From assembly GCA_963704355.1 (NCBI GenBank), contig OY969891.1:3720001-3784000 (forward strand): 64,000 nt of DNA. Reading direction: 5' to 3'. A program made the position numbers and the translations under genes. Source of the stretch: Bog-473 sp963704355 (lineage in GTDB: Bacteria; Actinomycetota; Acidimicrobiia; Acidimicrobiales; RAAP-2). The stretch's first letter is position 1; each line of letters starts with the position of its first letter. This document shows, one piece after another, positions 1 through 8,901 of this stretch. A model generated the notes under the pieces. It made no database searches, was not told the origin of the DNA, and was given only the letters and a program-made list of their open reading frames with translations.

Positions 1-55
1 CGTCCGTCTCGGCCAAGAGGTCGGTACCGGGCCCGCCGGCGTGCGCGTCGCTCAT
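1..55 (-). CDS. Start of a gene cut by the left edge
   Basis: An ATG on the minus strand at 55 opens a frame that runs without a stop to the left edge, giving 18 residues beginning MSDAHAGGPG. It starts 8 bases after the stop of the upstream thiolase and lies on the same strand, so it is probably the next gene of the thiolase/HMG-CoA-synthase-like operon. Too little is visible to name a product. Confidence 0.5.
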   Translation of the reverse strand, partial: MSDAHAGGPGTDLLAETD

Positions 56-63
56 CGACCCGC

Positions 64-1263
64 TCAGCCGGGCTCGGTCCCGACGATGCCGACGAAGCTG
101 ACACCCTCACCCGGCGCACCACCGAGATTGTGCGTGAGCCCCAGCGTCCGACCCGGGCCGACGGTGGAGATCTGGCGCTCCGGCGGCGCCTCGCCGCGGA
201 GCTGCAGCCAGCACTCGAAGAGCATGCGCAGGCCCGACGCCCCGATCGGGTGCCCGAAGGACTTGAGCCCGCCGTCGGGGTTGACGGGCAGCTCGCCGTC
301 GCGATCAAAGGTACCCTTGAGGACCTCCTTCCAAGCCGTGCCGCGCTCGGCGAAGCCGAGATCCTCCATCAGCACCAGCTCGGTCGGGGTGAAGCAGTCG
401 TGCACCTCGGCCATGGCCAGCTGGGCGCGGGGATCTGTTACTCCGGCCTGCGCGTACGCGTCGCGGGCCGAGCGCACGACCTCCTCGAAAGTCGTGTAGT
501 CGTAGGCGGGGTCGATGGGGCCCGCCGCCGGGCCGGCCACGAATGCCAGCGCCTTCACGTAGAGGGGGTTGTCGCAGTAGCGGTGCGCATCCTCGGCGCG
601 GCAGATCACCGCGGCCGCCGAGCCGTCACTGACCCCGCTGCAGTCGAACACGCCGAGGTCGCCGGCCACCAGCGGCGCCTTGGCGATGGTCTCCATGGAG
701 ACCTCCTTCTGGAACTGCGCCCGCGGGTTGCGGGCGCCGTTCTGGTGGTTCTTGAAGGCGATCCGGCTCATGACCTCCTTCAGCTGGTCCTTGTCGACCC
801 CGTACTTGTGGGCGTAGGACGGGGCCAGGAACGAGAACGCGGCCGGCGAGGACAGACCCGGGTCGGTCCCGTCGCCCACGGCGCGGATGCCGGTCAGCCC
901 CGAGTACCCGGTGTCCTTGAGCTTCTCGACCCCGATGGCCATGGCGACGTCGTAGGCGCCCGAGGCGACGGCGTAGCACGCGTTGCGGAACGCCTCCGAG
1001 CCGGTGGCGCAGTAGTTCTCGACCCGGGTCACCGGCTTGTAGTCGAGCTTCAGCGGCCGCGACAACGTCACCCCGCAGACACCCGACGTCATGGTGCCGA
1101 GCCAGAAGGCGTCGATGTCGTGGATCGACATGCCGGCCGACGCCGCCGCGTCGGTCGCCGCGTCGGTCAACAGGTCGTCGACGCCCTTGTCCCACAGCTC
1201 GCCGAAGCGGGTGCAGCCCATGCCGATGATGGCCACCTGGTCGCGGATGCCGCTGCTCGCCAT
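64..1263 (-). CDS. Thiolase family protein (SCP-x / lipid-transfer type)
   Basis: A 399-residue thiolase of the lipid-transfer (SCP-x) subgroup, which makes or breaks C-C bonds in acyl-CoA substrates. The nucleophilic cysteine is seen in ENYCATGSEAFRN near residue 85. The C-terminal half has the family motifs HDCFTPTE and FGHPIGASG, which carry the catalytic histidines. The length is normal for the family. The gene follows the HMG-CoA-synthase-like/DUF35 fusion by 4 bases, so the two are almost certainly co-transcribed and may form a complex, as thiolases and DUF35 proteins do in archaeal mevalonate synthesis and in actinobacterial steroid side-chain degradation. The substrate cannot be read from sequence. 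Confidence 0.9.
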   Translation of the reverse strand: MASSGIRDQVAIIGMGCTRFGELWDKGVDDLLTDAATDAAASAGMSIHDIDAFWLGTMTSGVCGVTLSRPLKLDYKPVTRVENYCATGSEAFRNACYAVASGAYDVAMAIGVEKLKDTGYSGLTGIRAVGDGTDPGLSSPAAFSFLAPSYAHKYGVDKDQLKEVMSRIAFKNHQNGARNPRAQFQKEVSMETIAKAPLVAGDLGVFDCSGVSDGSAAAVICRAEDAHRYCDNPLYVKALAFVAGPAAGPIDPAYDYTTFEEVVRSARDAYAQAGVTDPRAQLAMAEVHDCFTPTELVLMEDLGFAERGTAWKEVLKGTFDRDGELPVNPDGGLKSFGHPIGASGLRMLFECWLQLRGEAPPERQISTVGPGRTLGLTHNLGGAPGEGVSFVGIVGTEPG

Positions 1264-1267
1264 CGCT

Positions 1268-2770
1268 CTACTCTCCTCGCTTCCCGACGTCGCGGGTCGC
1301 CACGTCGCTGGTCGCCCGGTCGCCCGCCCCCGTCGCTCCGGCGAGCGGGCGGGCCTTCCAGAAGTAATTGTGCACGCCCTGCACCGTCCAGATCCGGCGG
1401 AACGTCATGGCGACGCGGTCGCCGATGGAGAGCTCCGCGGCCCGGGCGTCGGTCATTTCGCAACGGAACCGCCCGCCCCCGTCGAAGTCGATGATGACGC
1501 CGATCACCGGGGGCGAGAGGCTGAAGGCCAGGTGGTCGACGGTGAAGGTTGCCACCGTGCCCGGCACGTCGGCGAGGCGCTCCGCCTGCATCTGGTCGAT
1601 GGCGTGGCAGTTGAGGCAGGCCCGGGTCGGCGGCATGTGGCGGAAGCTGCAGGCCGTGCAGCGGCTGGCCGCGAAGGCGTACTTCCACTCCTCGGAGCGG
1701 TGCACGGTCGGGGCGCCCGGGCGCTCGGGGTCGGGGCGGCGCGGGGGCTCCCGGTGCATCTGCCCCCGCCAGGTCAGGAACGTCGCATAACTGAGATCGT
1801 CCCGCCCCGCGGCGACCTGGTCGGCCACCGTCGGGACCCCGGCAGCGGCTCGCGCCCGCTGCGCGTCGAGCAGCGCCGGCGTCGTGCGCAGCACGAAGGC
1901 GTCCGCCCCGTCGGCCAGTGACAGCACGGCGATCACCTGCTCCGGCTCGGCGCGCTCGAGAACGTCACACAACGCGACGCCGACGTGCGCCGCCCCGAGG
2001 TTCCCCACCGATCCCAACAGGTCCGGGGCCAGCACGCCCTCGCGCACCCCGAGCCCGGCCGCGGCCGACTTCGTGGCCCGCACGTGCAGGCCGGTGACCA
2101 CCGCGTGGTCGACGTCGCCTTCCGCGATCCCGGCTTCCTTCAGCGCGGCGGCGAATGCCTCCCGCGCCAGAGGGACGTAGATCTCCTCACCGAAGCGCTC
2201 CTCCCAGACGTGCGAGTCGGCCTCCCCGGGCACGCGCCAGCGGTCGAGGAACTCGTCACTGGCCGCACCGCGGCCGACCATCTCGGCCACCGCGCCCGCG
2301 GGCGCGCACAGGAAGGCGGCCGCCCCGTCGCCGCTGTCACGCTCCTCGGCCGAGCCCGCCAGGCCGGTCCGCAGGTCCGACACGGCTGCCAGCGTCGTCC
2401 GCCCGGAACTGCCCGCACCGACGAGGCCCTGCAGCAGGGTCGCCACGGCCGAGCGCGATGACCCCGCGAAGTCGTACGCGCCGCAGGCGCGCGGCAGCCC
2501 GAGCGCCGCGTGCACGGTCGTGGCGCTGGTCTTGTCCAGGTAGCCCGGGTCAGGGGTGGAGAGGAGGAGGTCCTGCACGGCCCCGGCGCCGGGACCGACG
2601 GCCAAGGCGCGGCGCCCCGCCTCGACCGCCAGCGTCGTGGTGTCCTCGTCAAAAGAGGCGACCGAACGCGTTCCCCGCCCGCCACCGCTGCCGAGCACCG
2701 AGCCAATGGCGGTGCGCTGGAGCCGCCAGTACGGCAGGTACGTGCCCCAGGCGGCGATCCCTCCACTCAT
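1268..2770 (-). CDS. HMG-CoA-synthase-like / DUF35 (zinc ribbon + OB-fold) fusion protein
   Basis: A two-part protein of about 500 residues. The N-terminal ~330 residues look like a 3-hydroxy-3-methylglutaryl-CoA synthase/KAS III fold, opening with GGIAAWGTYLPYWRL. The C-terminal part is a DUF35 domain: a four-cysteine zinc ribbon (CTAC ... CLNC, about residues 368-387) and then an OB-fold. Where HMG-CoA synthases carry their active cysteine this protein reads AYDFAGSSRSA, so condensing activity is doubtful. I chose ATG 2770 over the upstream TTG at 2779 because a GGGAGGG ribosome site lies ten bases before it. It is the first gene of an operon with the thiolase. A TGAC-N6-GTCA repeat lies about 50 bases upstream. 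Confidence 0.82.
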   Translation of the reverse strand: MSGGIAAWGTYLPYWRLQRTAIGSVLGSGGGRGTRSVASFDEDTTTLAVEAGRRALAVGPGAGAVQDLLLSTPDPGYLDKTSATTVHAALGLPRACGAYDFAGSSRSAVATLLQGLVGAGSSGRTTLAAVSDLRTGLAGSAEERDSGDGAAAFLCAPAGAVAEMVGRGAASDEFLDRWRVPGEADSHVWEERFGEEIYVPLAREAFAAALKEAGIAEGDVDHAVVTGLHVRATKSAAAGLGVREGVLAPDLLGSVGNLGAAHVGVALCDVLERAEPEQVIAVLSLADGADAFVLRTTPALLDAQRARAAAGVPTVADQVAAGRDDLSYATFLTWRGQMHREPPRRPDPERPGAPTVHRSEEWKYAFAASRCTACSFRHMPPTRACLNCHAIDQMQAERLADVPGTVATFTVDHLAFSLSPPVIGVIIDFDGGGRFRCEMTDARAAELSIGDRVAMTFRRIWTVQGVHNYFWKARPLAGATGAGDRATSDVATRDVGKRGE

Positions 2771-2820
2771 GAACGGCAACCCTCCCGACCGATGACCGGA
2801 CGATCCGCGAGACCGATTGG

Positions 2821-2834
2821 TGACAACTGTGTCA
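2821..2834. promoter_or_regulatory. Candidate operator TGAC-N6-GTCA (copy 1)
   Basis: Perfect inverted repeat TGAC AACTGT GTCA, 50 bases upstream of the HMG-CoA-synthase-like gene and 113 bases from the divergent NYN gene. The same arms and spacing recur at 14909-14922 and 20443-20456, also upstream of acyl-CoA genes. No regulator is assigned. Confidence 0.5.
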
Positions 2835-2946
2835 GCAGGGGCACTTTACACGGCGTGTCCGAGATCCCTCCGGGGGTGGCCGCCAAATCACGCCGGGCCT
2901 GTGCCGGCGGCCCACCTCAGGTCACGCGAGGTCCTGCGACGCCGGC

Positions 2947-3351
2947 GTGTCTGCCGTTCGCCGTAACGATCAGACTGGCCCGGTGCTCCTCATAGATGCG
3001 GCAAACGTGATCGGGTCGCGCCCGACGGGCTGGTGGCGGGACCGAGCCGGCGCCGCGCGAGGATTCGTGAACAAGGTACGGGCGGCCGCCGACTCGGGAC
3101 GGATTGACCGACCTGTCGTCGTGGTCCTAGAAGGCAAGGCTCGGGAGGGCGCGCCGGCCGGCGTCGCCGACGGCGTCACGGTGGTCCACGCTGGTGGCAG
3201 TGGCGACGACCGGCTCATTGACGTCGCTTCGCACGCCTCTGATCAGGCGATCACACTCGTCACCGCAGATCGCGGGTTGCGGCAGCGGGCTGAGGCGCTG
3301 GGAGTCAACGTGGTTGGACCCGGGTGGCTCATCGGGCGCCTCGAGCAGTGA
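2947..3351 (+). CDS. NYN / PIN-like domain protein (putative RNase fold)
   Basis: A 134-residue single-domain protein starting at GTG 2947. It has the spaced acidic motifs of PIN/NYN-type metal-dependent nucleases: LLIDAANVIGSRP (first Asp and Asn), GGSGDDRLID and TLVTADRGLRQRA. Such small actinobacterial proteins are often mislabelled NTP pyrophosphohydrolase. The fold rather than a proven RNA target is the safe call. It is divergent from the HMG-CoA-synthase-like operon. No antitoxin-like partner precedes it, so it is not an obvious VapC-type toxin. Confidence 0.6.
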   Translation: MSAVRRNDQTGPVLLIDAANVIGSRPTGWWRDRAGAARGFVNKVRAAADSGRIDRPVVVVLEGKAREGAPAGVADGVTVVHAGGSGDDRLIDVASHASDQAITLVTADRGLRQRAEALGVNVVGPGWLIGRLEQ

Positions 3352-3487
3352 ACAAAACAATGGGCACGCGCCACGCCGCGGGCAAACCCGGTGCGCCGGA
3401 TCTGGACTCTCGGGCTCTCTCCGCTATCGGGCGGTAGGGTCTAGACGAACGTTCCGGTTCATTTGGAGCGCTCGCATAGGAGGCGCA

Positions 3488-4633
3488 GTGAACCTGCTCA
3501 TCGACTCCGACACCCACCTCTTTGAGCCGCCTGGAATGTGGCAGGAGTACGTCGACCCGGCGGATCGCGACGTTGCGCTGCACATGGCAAAGGACGACCT
3601 GGGGTACACCTGGTTGATGTTCGGCGATCGTCGCTTGAGCTTGGGAGGCCCACATCGCCCGGGTGACGTCGATGGCATCGGCGTGTTTCGGCAACGCTTG
3701 CTGGACGGCTTACCCGCCGATTTCGACCTTGACGACTTCACGGCGAGCTACTCCGACCCGGAGGCCCGCCTGCTTCAACTGGATCGAGCTGGTTTCGACG
3801 CCTCGATCATGTTTCCCAACTACGGGATCAGTTGGGAACGACCCCTCCAGCATGATTTGCGCGCCACCCTGGCCAACATGGCCGCATGGAACCGTTGGAT
3901 CGTAGAGATAGCCGCCAAAGGTGAGGGGCGCCTCTACCCGGTGGCCCACTTGAGCCTTCGGAATTTGGCGTGGCTTGAAGGTCAGTTGGCGAAGCTGGCC
4001 GATGGTGGTATCCGCCTGGCCTTGATCCCGCCCTCGTTGGTGGACGGGCGGCCCTTGTCGCACCCCGAGCTCGATCGTGCGTGGGCTGCGTTCGTGGACC
4101 ACGGGATCACTCCCGTGTTCCACGTCGCCAATCAGGCTCGCCCATTCGACGAGGCCTGGTACGGAGAGGATATGGAGGGAGGGATCACACCCCTCAGCGT
4201 TGTTTTCATATGGACGGGCGCAGCCCTGGCGCTGAGCGACCTGATCCTGAACGGTGTTCTCGAGCGCTACCCAGATCTTCGGATGGGCATCATGGAACTC
4301 TCGGCGACGTGGGTGCCGCAGCACCTGCAGATGATGGATGGCGGGTACCGCCACACGGCCCGCTTCAATGGGGAATCTACGGACCTCACTCTCATGCCAA
4401 GCGAATACTTCCGACGTCAGGTACGGATTGCGGCCTTCTCGTACGAGCAGCCGCACCGATTGATGGCACGCTCCGGCGACATCTTCATGGCGTGCAGTGA
4501 CTATCCCCACACCGAGGGGACCTTCACCGCCATTGAGGACTACAAGGCTTCGGGGCTTGTGCCTGAGGAGGGCTCTGCGGGCTTCTTTGGAGGCAACGCC
4601 GCCTATCTCTTGAGGGCACCCTGGCCGAGCTGA
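3488..4633 (+). CDS. Amidohydrolase family 2 (metal-dependent hydrolase)
   Basis: A 381-residue TIM-barrel amidohydrolase. It opens with LIDSDTHLFEPPGMW, the D-x-H metal-ligand motif of this subgroup. It also shows HVANQARPF mid-protein and ACSDYPHTEG near the C-terminus, where the conserved metal-binding Asp lies. Members are hydrolases or decarboxylases of aromatic and cyclic acids, and the substrate here is unknown. The frame is open further upstream, but GTG 3488 is preferred because AGGAGG sits at 3478-3483 and the family motif begins right after it. It stands alone on the plus strand. Confidence 0.85.
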   Translation: MNLLIDSDTHLFEPPGMWQEYVDPADRDVALHMAKDDLGYTWLMFGDRRLSLGGPHRPGDVDGIGVFRQRLLDGLPADFDLDDFTASYSDPEARLLQLDRAGFDASIMFPNYGISWERPLQHDLRATLANMAAWNRWIVEIAAKGEGRLYPVAHLSLRNLAWLEGQLAKLADGGIRLALIPPSLVDGRPLSHPELDRAWAAFVDHGITPVFHVANQARPFDEAWYGEDMEGGITPLSVVFIWTGAALALSDLILNGVLERYPDLRMGIMELSATWVPQHLQMMDGGYRHTARFNGESTDLTLMPSEYFRRQVRIAAFSYEQPHRLMARSGDIFMACSDYPHTEGTFTAIEDYKASGLVPEEGSAGFFGGNAAYLLRAPWPS

Positions 4634-4927
4634 GCAGTTCGCAGTACTCGGATTCACGGGGGTGTCGTGCCAGATCACGACGCAGTGTTCAAAGGGACGA
4701 GAGCGGTCGGGTCCTGACGTTTCACGCGCCGCGGGATGAGCCGGTTCCTAACAGCGAACTCGCAAAGCTTTTCGAACGCAATCCGGAGAACGTGACGGGA
4801 AGACTTCGCGAGGGTGATGGACCGAGAGGTTCCGCGAACGCCCACGCAACTGCATCAATTCGGACACAAAGAGTTCGCGCTTCGTTTCGTTGACCACCGA
4901 TGCATCCGCACGTACCCTGAATGACGT
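4634..4927. other. Intergenic region with one promoter
   Basis: About 290 bases between the amidohydrolase and a small helical protein. I see no convincing gene, RNA or terminator. The right end holds the promoter described at 4890-4918. Confidence 0.5.
4890..4918 (+). promoter_or_regulatory. Sigma-70-like promoter
   Basis: TTGACC (4890-4895), a 17-base spacer, then TACCCT (4913-4918). Transcription would begin near 4925-4928, directly at the GTG of the next gene. A leaderless message is therefore plausible, and no ribosome site precedes either candidate start. Confidence 0.5.
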
Positions 4928-5383
4928 GTGGATCTGTGTGAACGCGTCATGAGCACCAAACCGTCAACGAGTTCGAAGGAGTCCACGGTGGTCAAAACAG
5001 AGTCGGACACAGTCACGGGCAACGGGAAAGACACGGTGCCGCCCGAAGGCCTTGCGATGGGCATCGTCGACGGCCTCGAAGGGTTGACCACGATCGCCCG
5101 AGAGCAGACGGCCGAGTCGTTCCGTCAGGGTGAGAAGGTGACCAACGTGGTCAGGGACCAGTCGATCCTTGCGATACGGGCCGTCGAGGCCCTGGGCGTT
5201 GCGGTCCTGTCCGCGCTCCAAAGCGCGACCACTCCAATGCTGCCGCGGCTGCCGAGCCTGACGCCCGTCGATGGCTTGGACACGGTGGTGAAGGCGAGTT
5301 TCGACGTGGGGCAGCAGCTCCTCGCCTCGGAGCGCAGGATCGCGGAATCGGCGGTCTCGCTCGTGGCGGGCCTGGCGGCCTGA
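4928..5383 (+). CDS. Small helical hypothetical protein, phasin-like
   Basis: A 151-residue protein with a polar, Ser/Thr/Lys-rich first ~45 residues followed by long amphipathic helices without transmembrane segments (for example LEGLTTIAREQTAESFRQG and VKASFDVGQQLLASERRIA). This composition resembles actinobacterial phasins and other granule- or surface-coating helical proteins, but I cannot identify a specific family. The start is either GTG 4928, which fits a leaderless transcript from the promoter just upstream, or ATG 4949. No neighbours suggest polyhydroxyalkanoate synthesis, so the phasin idea is only a resemblance. Confidence 0.5.
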   Translation: MDLCERVMSTKPSTSSKESTVVKTESDTVTGNGKDTVPPEGLAMGIVDGLEGLTTIAREQTAESFRQGEKVTNVVRDQSILAIRAVEALGVAVLSALQSATTPMLPRLPSLTPVDGLDTVVKASFDVGQQLLASERRIAESAVSLVAGLAA

Positions 5384-5723
5384 ACTGGCCGCCTGAACCG
5401 CCGAGACGGGCCTGCCGGGCGGCGCCTGGGGACTATCGCCGCCCCGACCACCTCACCCTTGGCTAGGCCCGGTCGACGGTTGCAACCGAAGAGGATCAGA
5501 GCCTCCCTGGAAAGGTCTCGTTCTGACCCTGCCGACCCCACAGTGCGGCGAACGGGCTTCGAGACGTAGCAAAATACTTTCTGCTTTTGCCCTGTATGGC
5601 GTTCGGGGACATGGAACTCGTCTCCCTGGGGTTTAGGGTGGGTGACGGCAGGAGCACGCAGACGGAGCCCCGAAGTGAAGCGTCTCGGGCTCCTCCCTCG
5701 GCGGCTGCGCCCTTAGGAGGACC
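5384..5723. other. Intergenic region, leader of a small gene
   Basis: About 340 bases without a supported gene. An AT-rich patch near 5568-5595 could hold a promoter. The only clear structure is the hairpin at 5664-5693, 30 bases before the next start codon. Confidence 0.4.
5664..5693 (+). promoter_or_regulatory. Leader hairpin
   Basis: Seven-base-pair stem GGAGCCC (5664-5670) with GGGCTCC (5687-5693) in the leader of the gene at 5724. There is no T-run, so it is not an intrinsic terminator. It may shape or protect the leader. Confidence 0.3.
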
Positions 5724-5951
5724 ATGACCTCATCTGAGTCATTGCACGTTGCTGCGCAACTCGACGAGCATCACACACCCGAAACGAACGGGCGGATACC
5801 GGTCTGCAGGCGATGTGGAGCCCGGACCGATGGACCCAGCGGATTGCACCACGTCCTCCAAGAAGATCGTGTGTCTCGATCGAGCGACTGGCTCACAGCT
5901 CAATCGCGACTGAGCGACATTGCGCACTCGAAGCTGTTGCGGGGTGAGTGA
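5724..5951 (+). CDS. Small hypothetical protein with one CxxC pair
   Basis: A 75-residue open frame with an excellent AGGAGG ribosome site seven bases before its ATG, which is the main reason to believe in it. It contains one knuckle, PVCRRCGARTDGPSGLHH, with two Cys and two His that could bind one zinc ion. No family is recognised. It is soluble and polar with no signal peptide. Confidence 0.5.
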   Translation: MTSSESLHVAAQLDEHHTPETNGRIPVCRRCGARTDGPSGLHHVLQEDRVSRSSDWLTAQSRLSDIAHSKLLRGE

Positions 5952-6056
5952 GTACCGACAAGCACGATCTGGACCCTGAGCTGGGCTACCCGGGCCGCTT
6001 TTGTCCGTCTGACGTTCCCATCGAGGACCGGAGAGGTGACTGAATCACGCCACACC

Positions 6057-6275
6057 TCACGGCCGCTCGTCAACCTCGGTCACGTACACCCAGGCATCAA
6101 CGTGTGCGCTGTGGCGTTTCACCACAATGGGACTCCCGTTCGACTTTGACAGCTCGCGAGCCCTTGCTTCTGCTGTGTCGTCACCGTTGAACTCGCCAGT
6201 TTCCACGACGGTGTCACCGGGTCGGGAGAACTGGTAGCGCCAGAGCGTTCCCAGGGACGGTTCTGCGTCGGTCAT
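6057..6275 (-). CDS. Small hypothetical protein
   Basis: A 72-residue frame, MTDAEPSLGTLWRYQF and onward, that reads as a small alpha/beta protein with repeated aromatic and charged pairs and ends in VYVTEVDERP. Many actinobacteria carry short proteins of this size annotated only as hypothetical. It lies 88 bases downstream of the methyltransferase on the same strand, so it could be its second cistron. Confidence 0.45.
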   Translation of the reverse strand: MTDAEPSLGTLWRYQFSRPGDTVVETGEFNGDDTAEARARELSKSNGSPIVVKRHSAHVDAWVYVTEVDERP

Positions 6276-6363
6276 GTTTTCGACACTACCGACTCGCCAT
6301 TCCCAAAGAATGGCACGTGCCGCAAGTACTGCCGGACCACCTCCGTCTCGCCATTTCCCGAAA

Positions 6364-7104
6364 TCAAGCCCGGGCGACCACCACCAGTTCCCAGCTGTCG
6401 ACCTCGAGCGGGCCTCCCCCGCCGGCCTGGAACCGCACGTCGCGGAAGCCGGCGGCCTGGAGCCACACCGCCCACTCGGGTGGGGTGGGCAAACGCACGA
6501 AGTAGGACGCGTGCCGCACGGCGCCGTCGCGGTGCGAGGTCCGCACAATGCACATCCGGCCCAACACAGGGTCGAACGTCCACTGCTCGATCATCGTGTC
6601 GTCGCCCCGCTGCACCGTCACCGCGTCGGGCGCCGGGGTGTAGTGGCGCACTCCGGCATCGTGGTGGAGGGTGTCGATCGCCACGAGGCCACCGGGCCGC
6701 AGCACGCGGTGGAACTCCGCCAGCACGCGGTGGCAGTCCTCGTCGTCGTAGTACCCGAACGAGTTGAGCCAGCACACGACCGCGTCGAAGGGGCCTTCTA
6801 GCGGAAGCTCCCGGACGTCCCCCACGATGTAGTCGACCCTGGAGGGCACGATCAGCGGGTCCGCTCGCGCCTGCTCGATGTAGGCCGACGTGAGGTCGAC
6901 GCCGGTCACCACCATACCGGCGTTGGCCAACCGCCGGGCGATGCGGCCGTGGCCGCAGGGGGCGTCGAGGATCTTGGAGCCCTTGGGCAAGTCGAGCAGG
7001 TGGAGGATCTCGGCGGTGTCCGCGTCGGAATGCGCGTCGTCGATCGACTCCTCGTAGAAATACAGGTAGTCGTCGCCGAAGGTGGCCTCGAACTCGAAAG
7101 TCAT
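6364..7104 (-). CDS. Class I SAM-dependent methyltransferase
   Basis: A 246-residue Rossmann-fold methyltransferase. The SAM-binding motif I is ILDAPCGHGRIARRL (about residues 45-59), motif II GVDLTSAYIEQAR follows, and FHRVLRPGGLVAIDT is the post-motif found in small-molecule methyltransferases. The substrate is not predictable. It is divergent from the thioesterase gene with only 32 bases between the two starts, so they share a promoter region. Confidence 0.85.
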   Translation of the reverse strand: MTFEFEATFGDDYLYFYEESIDDAHSDADTAEILHLLDLPKGSKILDAPCGHGRIARRLANAGMVVTGVDLTSAYIEQARADPLIVPSRVDYIVGDVRELPLEGPFDAVVCWLNSFGYYDDEDCHRVLAEFHRVLRPGGLVAIDTLHHDAGVRHYTPAPDAVTVQRGDDTMIEQWTFDPVLGRMCIVRTSHRDGAVRHASYFVRLPTPPEWAVWLQAAGFRDVRFQAGGGGPLEVDSWELVVVARA

Positions 7105-7136
7105 GCGCCATCTTCGCCGCCGATAGGGTCGCCTGC

Positions 7137-7985
7137 ATGCGGGTGCCCGAAGATTTCTCCTTCGACGCCGCCACCGCGGTCCGAGCGACCAAGGAGCCCG
7201 GTGTGTTCGAGACCGACCTCAGCGAGCTGTGGACGGTGGGCGACAAGCCCAATGGCGGTTACCTGCTCGCTCTCCTGGGCCGGGCGGCCTGCGCCACGGG
7301 CCGGGGCGACGACAAGGCGACCTGGGAGACGGTCTGCGCGGCCATCACCTACCTGCGTCCACCCGACCTCGGGCCGGCGACGGTCGTCACCACCCCGTTG
7401 CGTCGTGGCCGGTCCGCCACGCAGGTGCGGGCCGTCCTGCACCAGGGCGGGGTCGACCTCGTCGAGGCCATGTTCGTGCTGGGCGAGCTCTCCGAGCGGT
7501 CCGCGACCCGTTACGACGCCACGCCACCGCTACGTGCGCCGGATCCCGAGGACTGCGTGCGGCTGCCTGCCCAGATCCCCGGCGGCGTACGGGTCGGGGT
7601 GATGGAGGTGACCGAGCTCCGCCTCGATCCGGCCACCGTGCCTTTCGCCGATTCGCCACCAACGAAGGACGCACGGGCAGAGCTACGGGGATGGAGCCGG
7701 TTCGTCGACGGGCGCCCGCCCGACCCACTCTCATTGCTGTACTTCAACGACGCCATCCCGCCCGCCACCGCCATGATCGGCTCGACGGGGTGGGTACCAA
7801 CGCTGCAGCTGTCGGCCTACGTGCGCGCCCGCCCGGCGCCGGGTTGGCTCGGCATCCGGATGACGGCAAACCTGGTTGCCGATGGGATGGTCGACGAGGC
7901 ATGCACCCTGTGGGACTCGACGGGTCAGGTCGTGGCGCAAGCCACCCAATTGGCACGCGTGCGCTTCCCCGACGACCCAGCCTGA
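7137..7985 (+). CDS. Acyl-CoA thioesterase-like double hot-dog protein
   Basis: A 282-residue protein with the layout of TesB-like/acyl-CoA thioesterase family proteins. The first hot-dog opens with LWTVGDKPNGGYLLALLGRA and the second with LQLSAYVRARPAPGWLGI, then the strand LWDSTGQVVAQATQLARV. These enzymes release free acid from acyl-CoA. The ATG at 7137 is close to the divergent methyltransferase start. The GNAT gene follows 76 bases later. Confidence 0.8.
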   Translation: MRVPEDFSFDAATAVRATKEPGVFETDLSELWTVGDKPNGGYLLALLGRAACATGRGDDKATWETVCAAITYLRPPDLGPATVVTTPLRRGRSATQVRAVLHQGGVDLVEAMFVLGELSERSATRYDATPPLRAPDPEDCVRLPAQIPGGVRVGVMEVTELRLDPATVPFADSPPTKDARAELRGWSRFVDGRPPDPLSLLYFNDAIPPATAMIGSTGWVPTLQLSAYVRARPAPGWLGIRMTANLVADGMVDEACTLWDSTGQVVAQATQLARVRFPDDPA

Positions 7986-8061
7986 GCTCATGCTCACCGG
8001 AGGTCACCAGGCCTAACCTGAGCGCGATGGTCCCCCCGCCCGCCTCGGCCGTAGCCCGCGC

Positions 8062-8901
8062 GTGACCACCGCCCGGCCGGCGCGGCTCGACCGGTCCGAC
8101 CTGGAAGCGATCGCGCAACTCTGCCATCGGTCCCTCGAGGCCTCGCCTTCGCTCGACGAGCTGGACGGCGCACTCTTCACCGAGCAGCAGCCCGCCGTCG
8201 TGCTCGGCGACCCCTCGAGCGGCGTGGTGGCCACGGTCGAGTGTGACGACGGGGCCCACATCCGCTTACTCGTGGTGGACCCCGCCGCTCGCCGGCGCGG
8301 CCTCGGCCGGGCGCTGGTGCAGGCGGCGGAGGACTGGGCCCGGGACACCGGCCACGCCAGCCTCGTCACCGGGGCCGACCCGCCGTACTTCCTGTGGCCC
8401 GGCGTGCCGAGCAACGAGACCGCTTTGTTGTGCCTCCTCGAAGGGCGCCACTACGGACGGTCGGAGACGAACTTCAACATGGACGTCGACCTGCGCGCGC
8501 TCCCCGAGGACCCCGGCGGACACCGTCTCGCCACCGCCGCCGACCGCGACGAGATCGATGCCTGGATGGCGATGCACTGGTCGAACTGGCGGCCCGAGGT
8601 CCTGCGCGCGCTCGACAAGGGCAACCTGGTGATCGCCCACGGCGAGGCTGACGACGGCCCGGTGACGGCATTCTGCGCCTTCGAGGTCAACCGGCGTGGC
8701 GGCCTGGGCCCGGTCGCCGTACGACCCGACCTCATGGGCCGGGGCATGGGCAAGGGTGTGCTGCTCGGCGCGCTGCACGAGCTCCGGCGCCGCGGCGCCG
8801 ACACGGTGTCGGTGATTTGGGTGGGTCCCGTCGTTCCGTACGCGCTCGTGGGAGGGCACGTGAGCGACGTCTTCTTCGTCTACCGCAAGGAGCTGGCATG
8901 A
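8062..8901 (+). CDS. GNAT-family N-acetyltransferase (tandem domains)
   Basis: A 279-residue protein with two GNAT-like halves. The first carries the acetyl-CoA pyrophosphate loop RRRGLGRALVQAAEDWA. The second carries LMGRGMGKGVLLGALHEL followed by RGADTVSVIW. Two-domain GNATs of this kind acylate small molecules, and the acceptor is unknown. GTG 8062 is the first in-frame start. The stop overlaps the next ATG (ATGA), so it is translationally coupled to the glycosidase, which hints at amino-sugar chemistry. Confidence 0.82.
   Translation: MTTARPARLDRSDLEAIAQLCHRSLEASPSLDELDGALFTEQQPAVVLGDPSSGVVATVECDDGAHIRLLVVDPAARRRGLGRALVQAAEDWARDTGHASLVTGADPPYFLWPGVPSNETALLCLLEGRHYGRSETNFNMDVDLRALPEDPGGHRLATAADRDEIDAWMAMHWSNWRPEVLRALDKGNLVIAHGEADDGPVTAFCAFEVNRRGGLGPVAVRPDLMGRGMGKGVLLGALHELRRRGADTVSVIWVGPVVPYALVGGHVSDVFFVYRKELA

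Noticed and set aside
2947..3351. VapC toxin
   Set aside because: The PIN/NYN fold fits, but there is no antitoxin gene overlapping or preceding it.
4928..5383. Proven phasin or polyhydroxyalkanoate granule protein
   Set aside because: Only helical composition supports it, and no phaC, phaB or related gene is present in the window.
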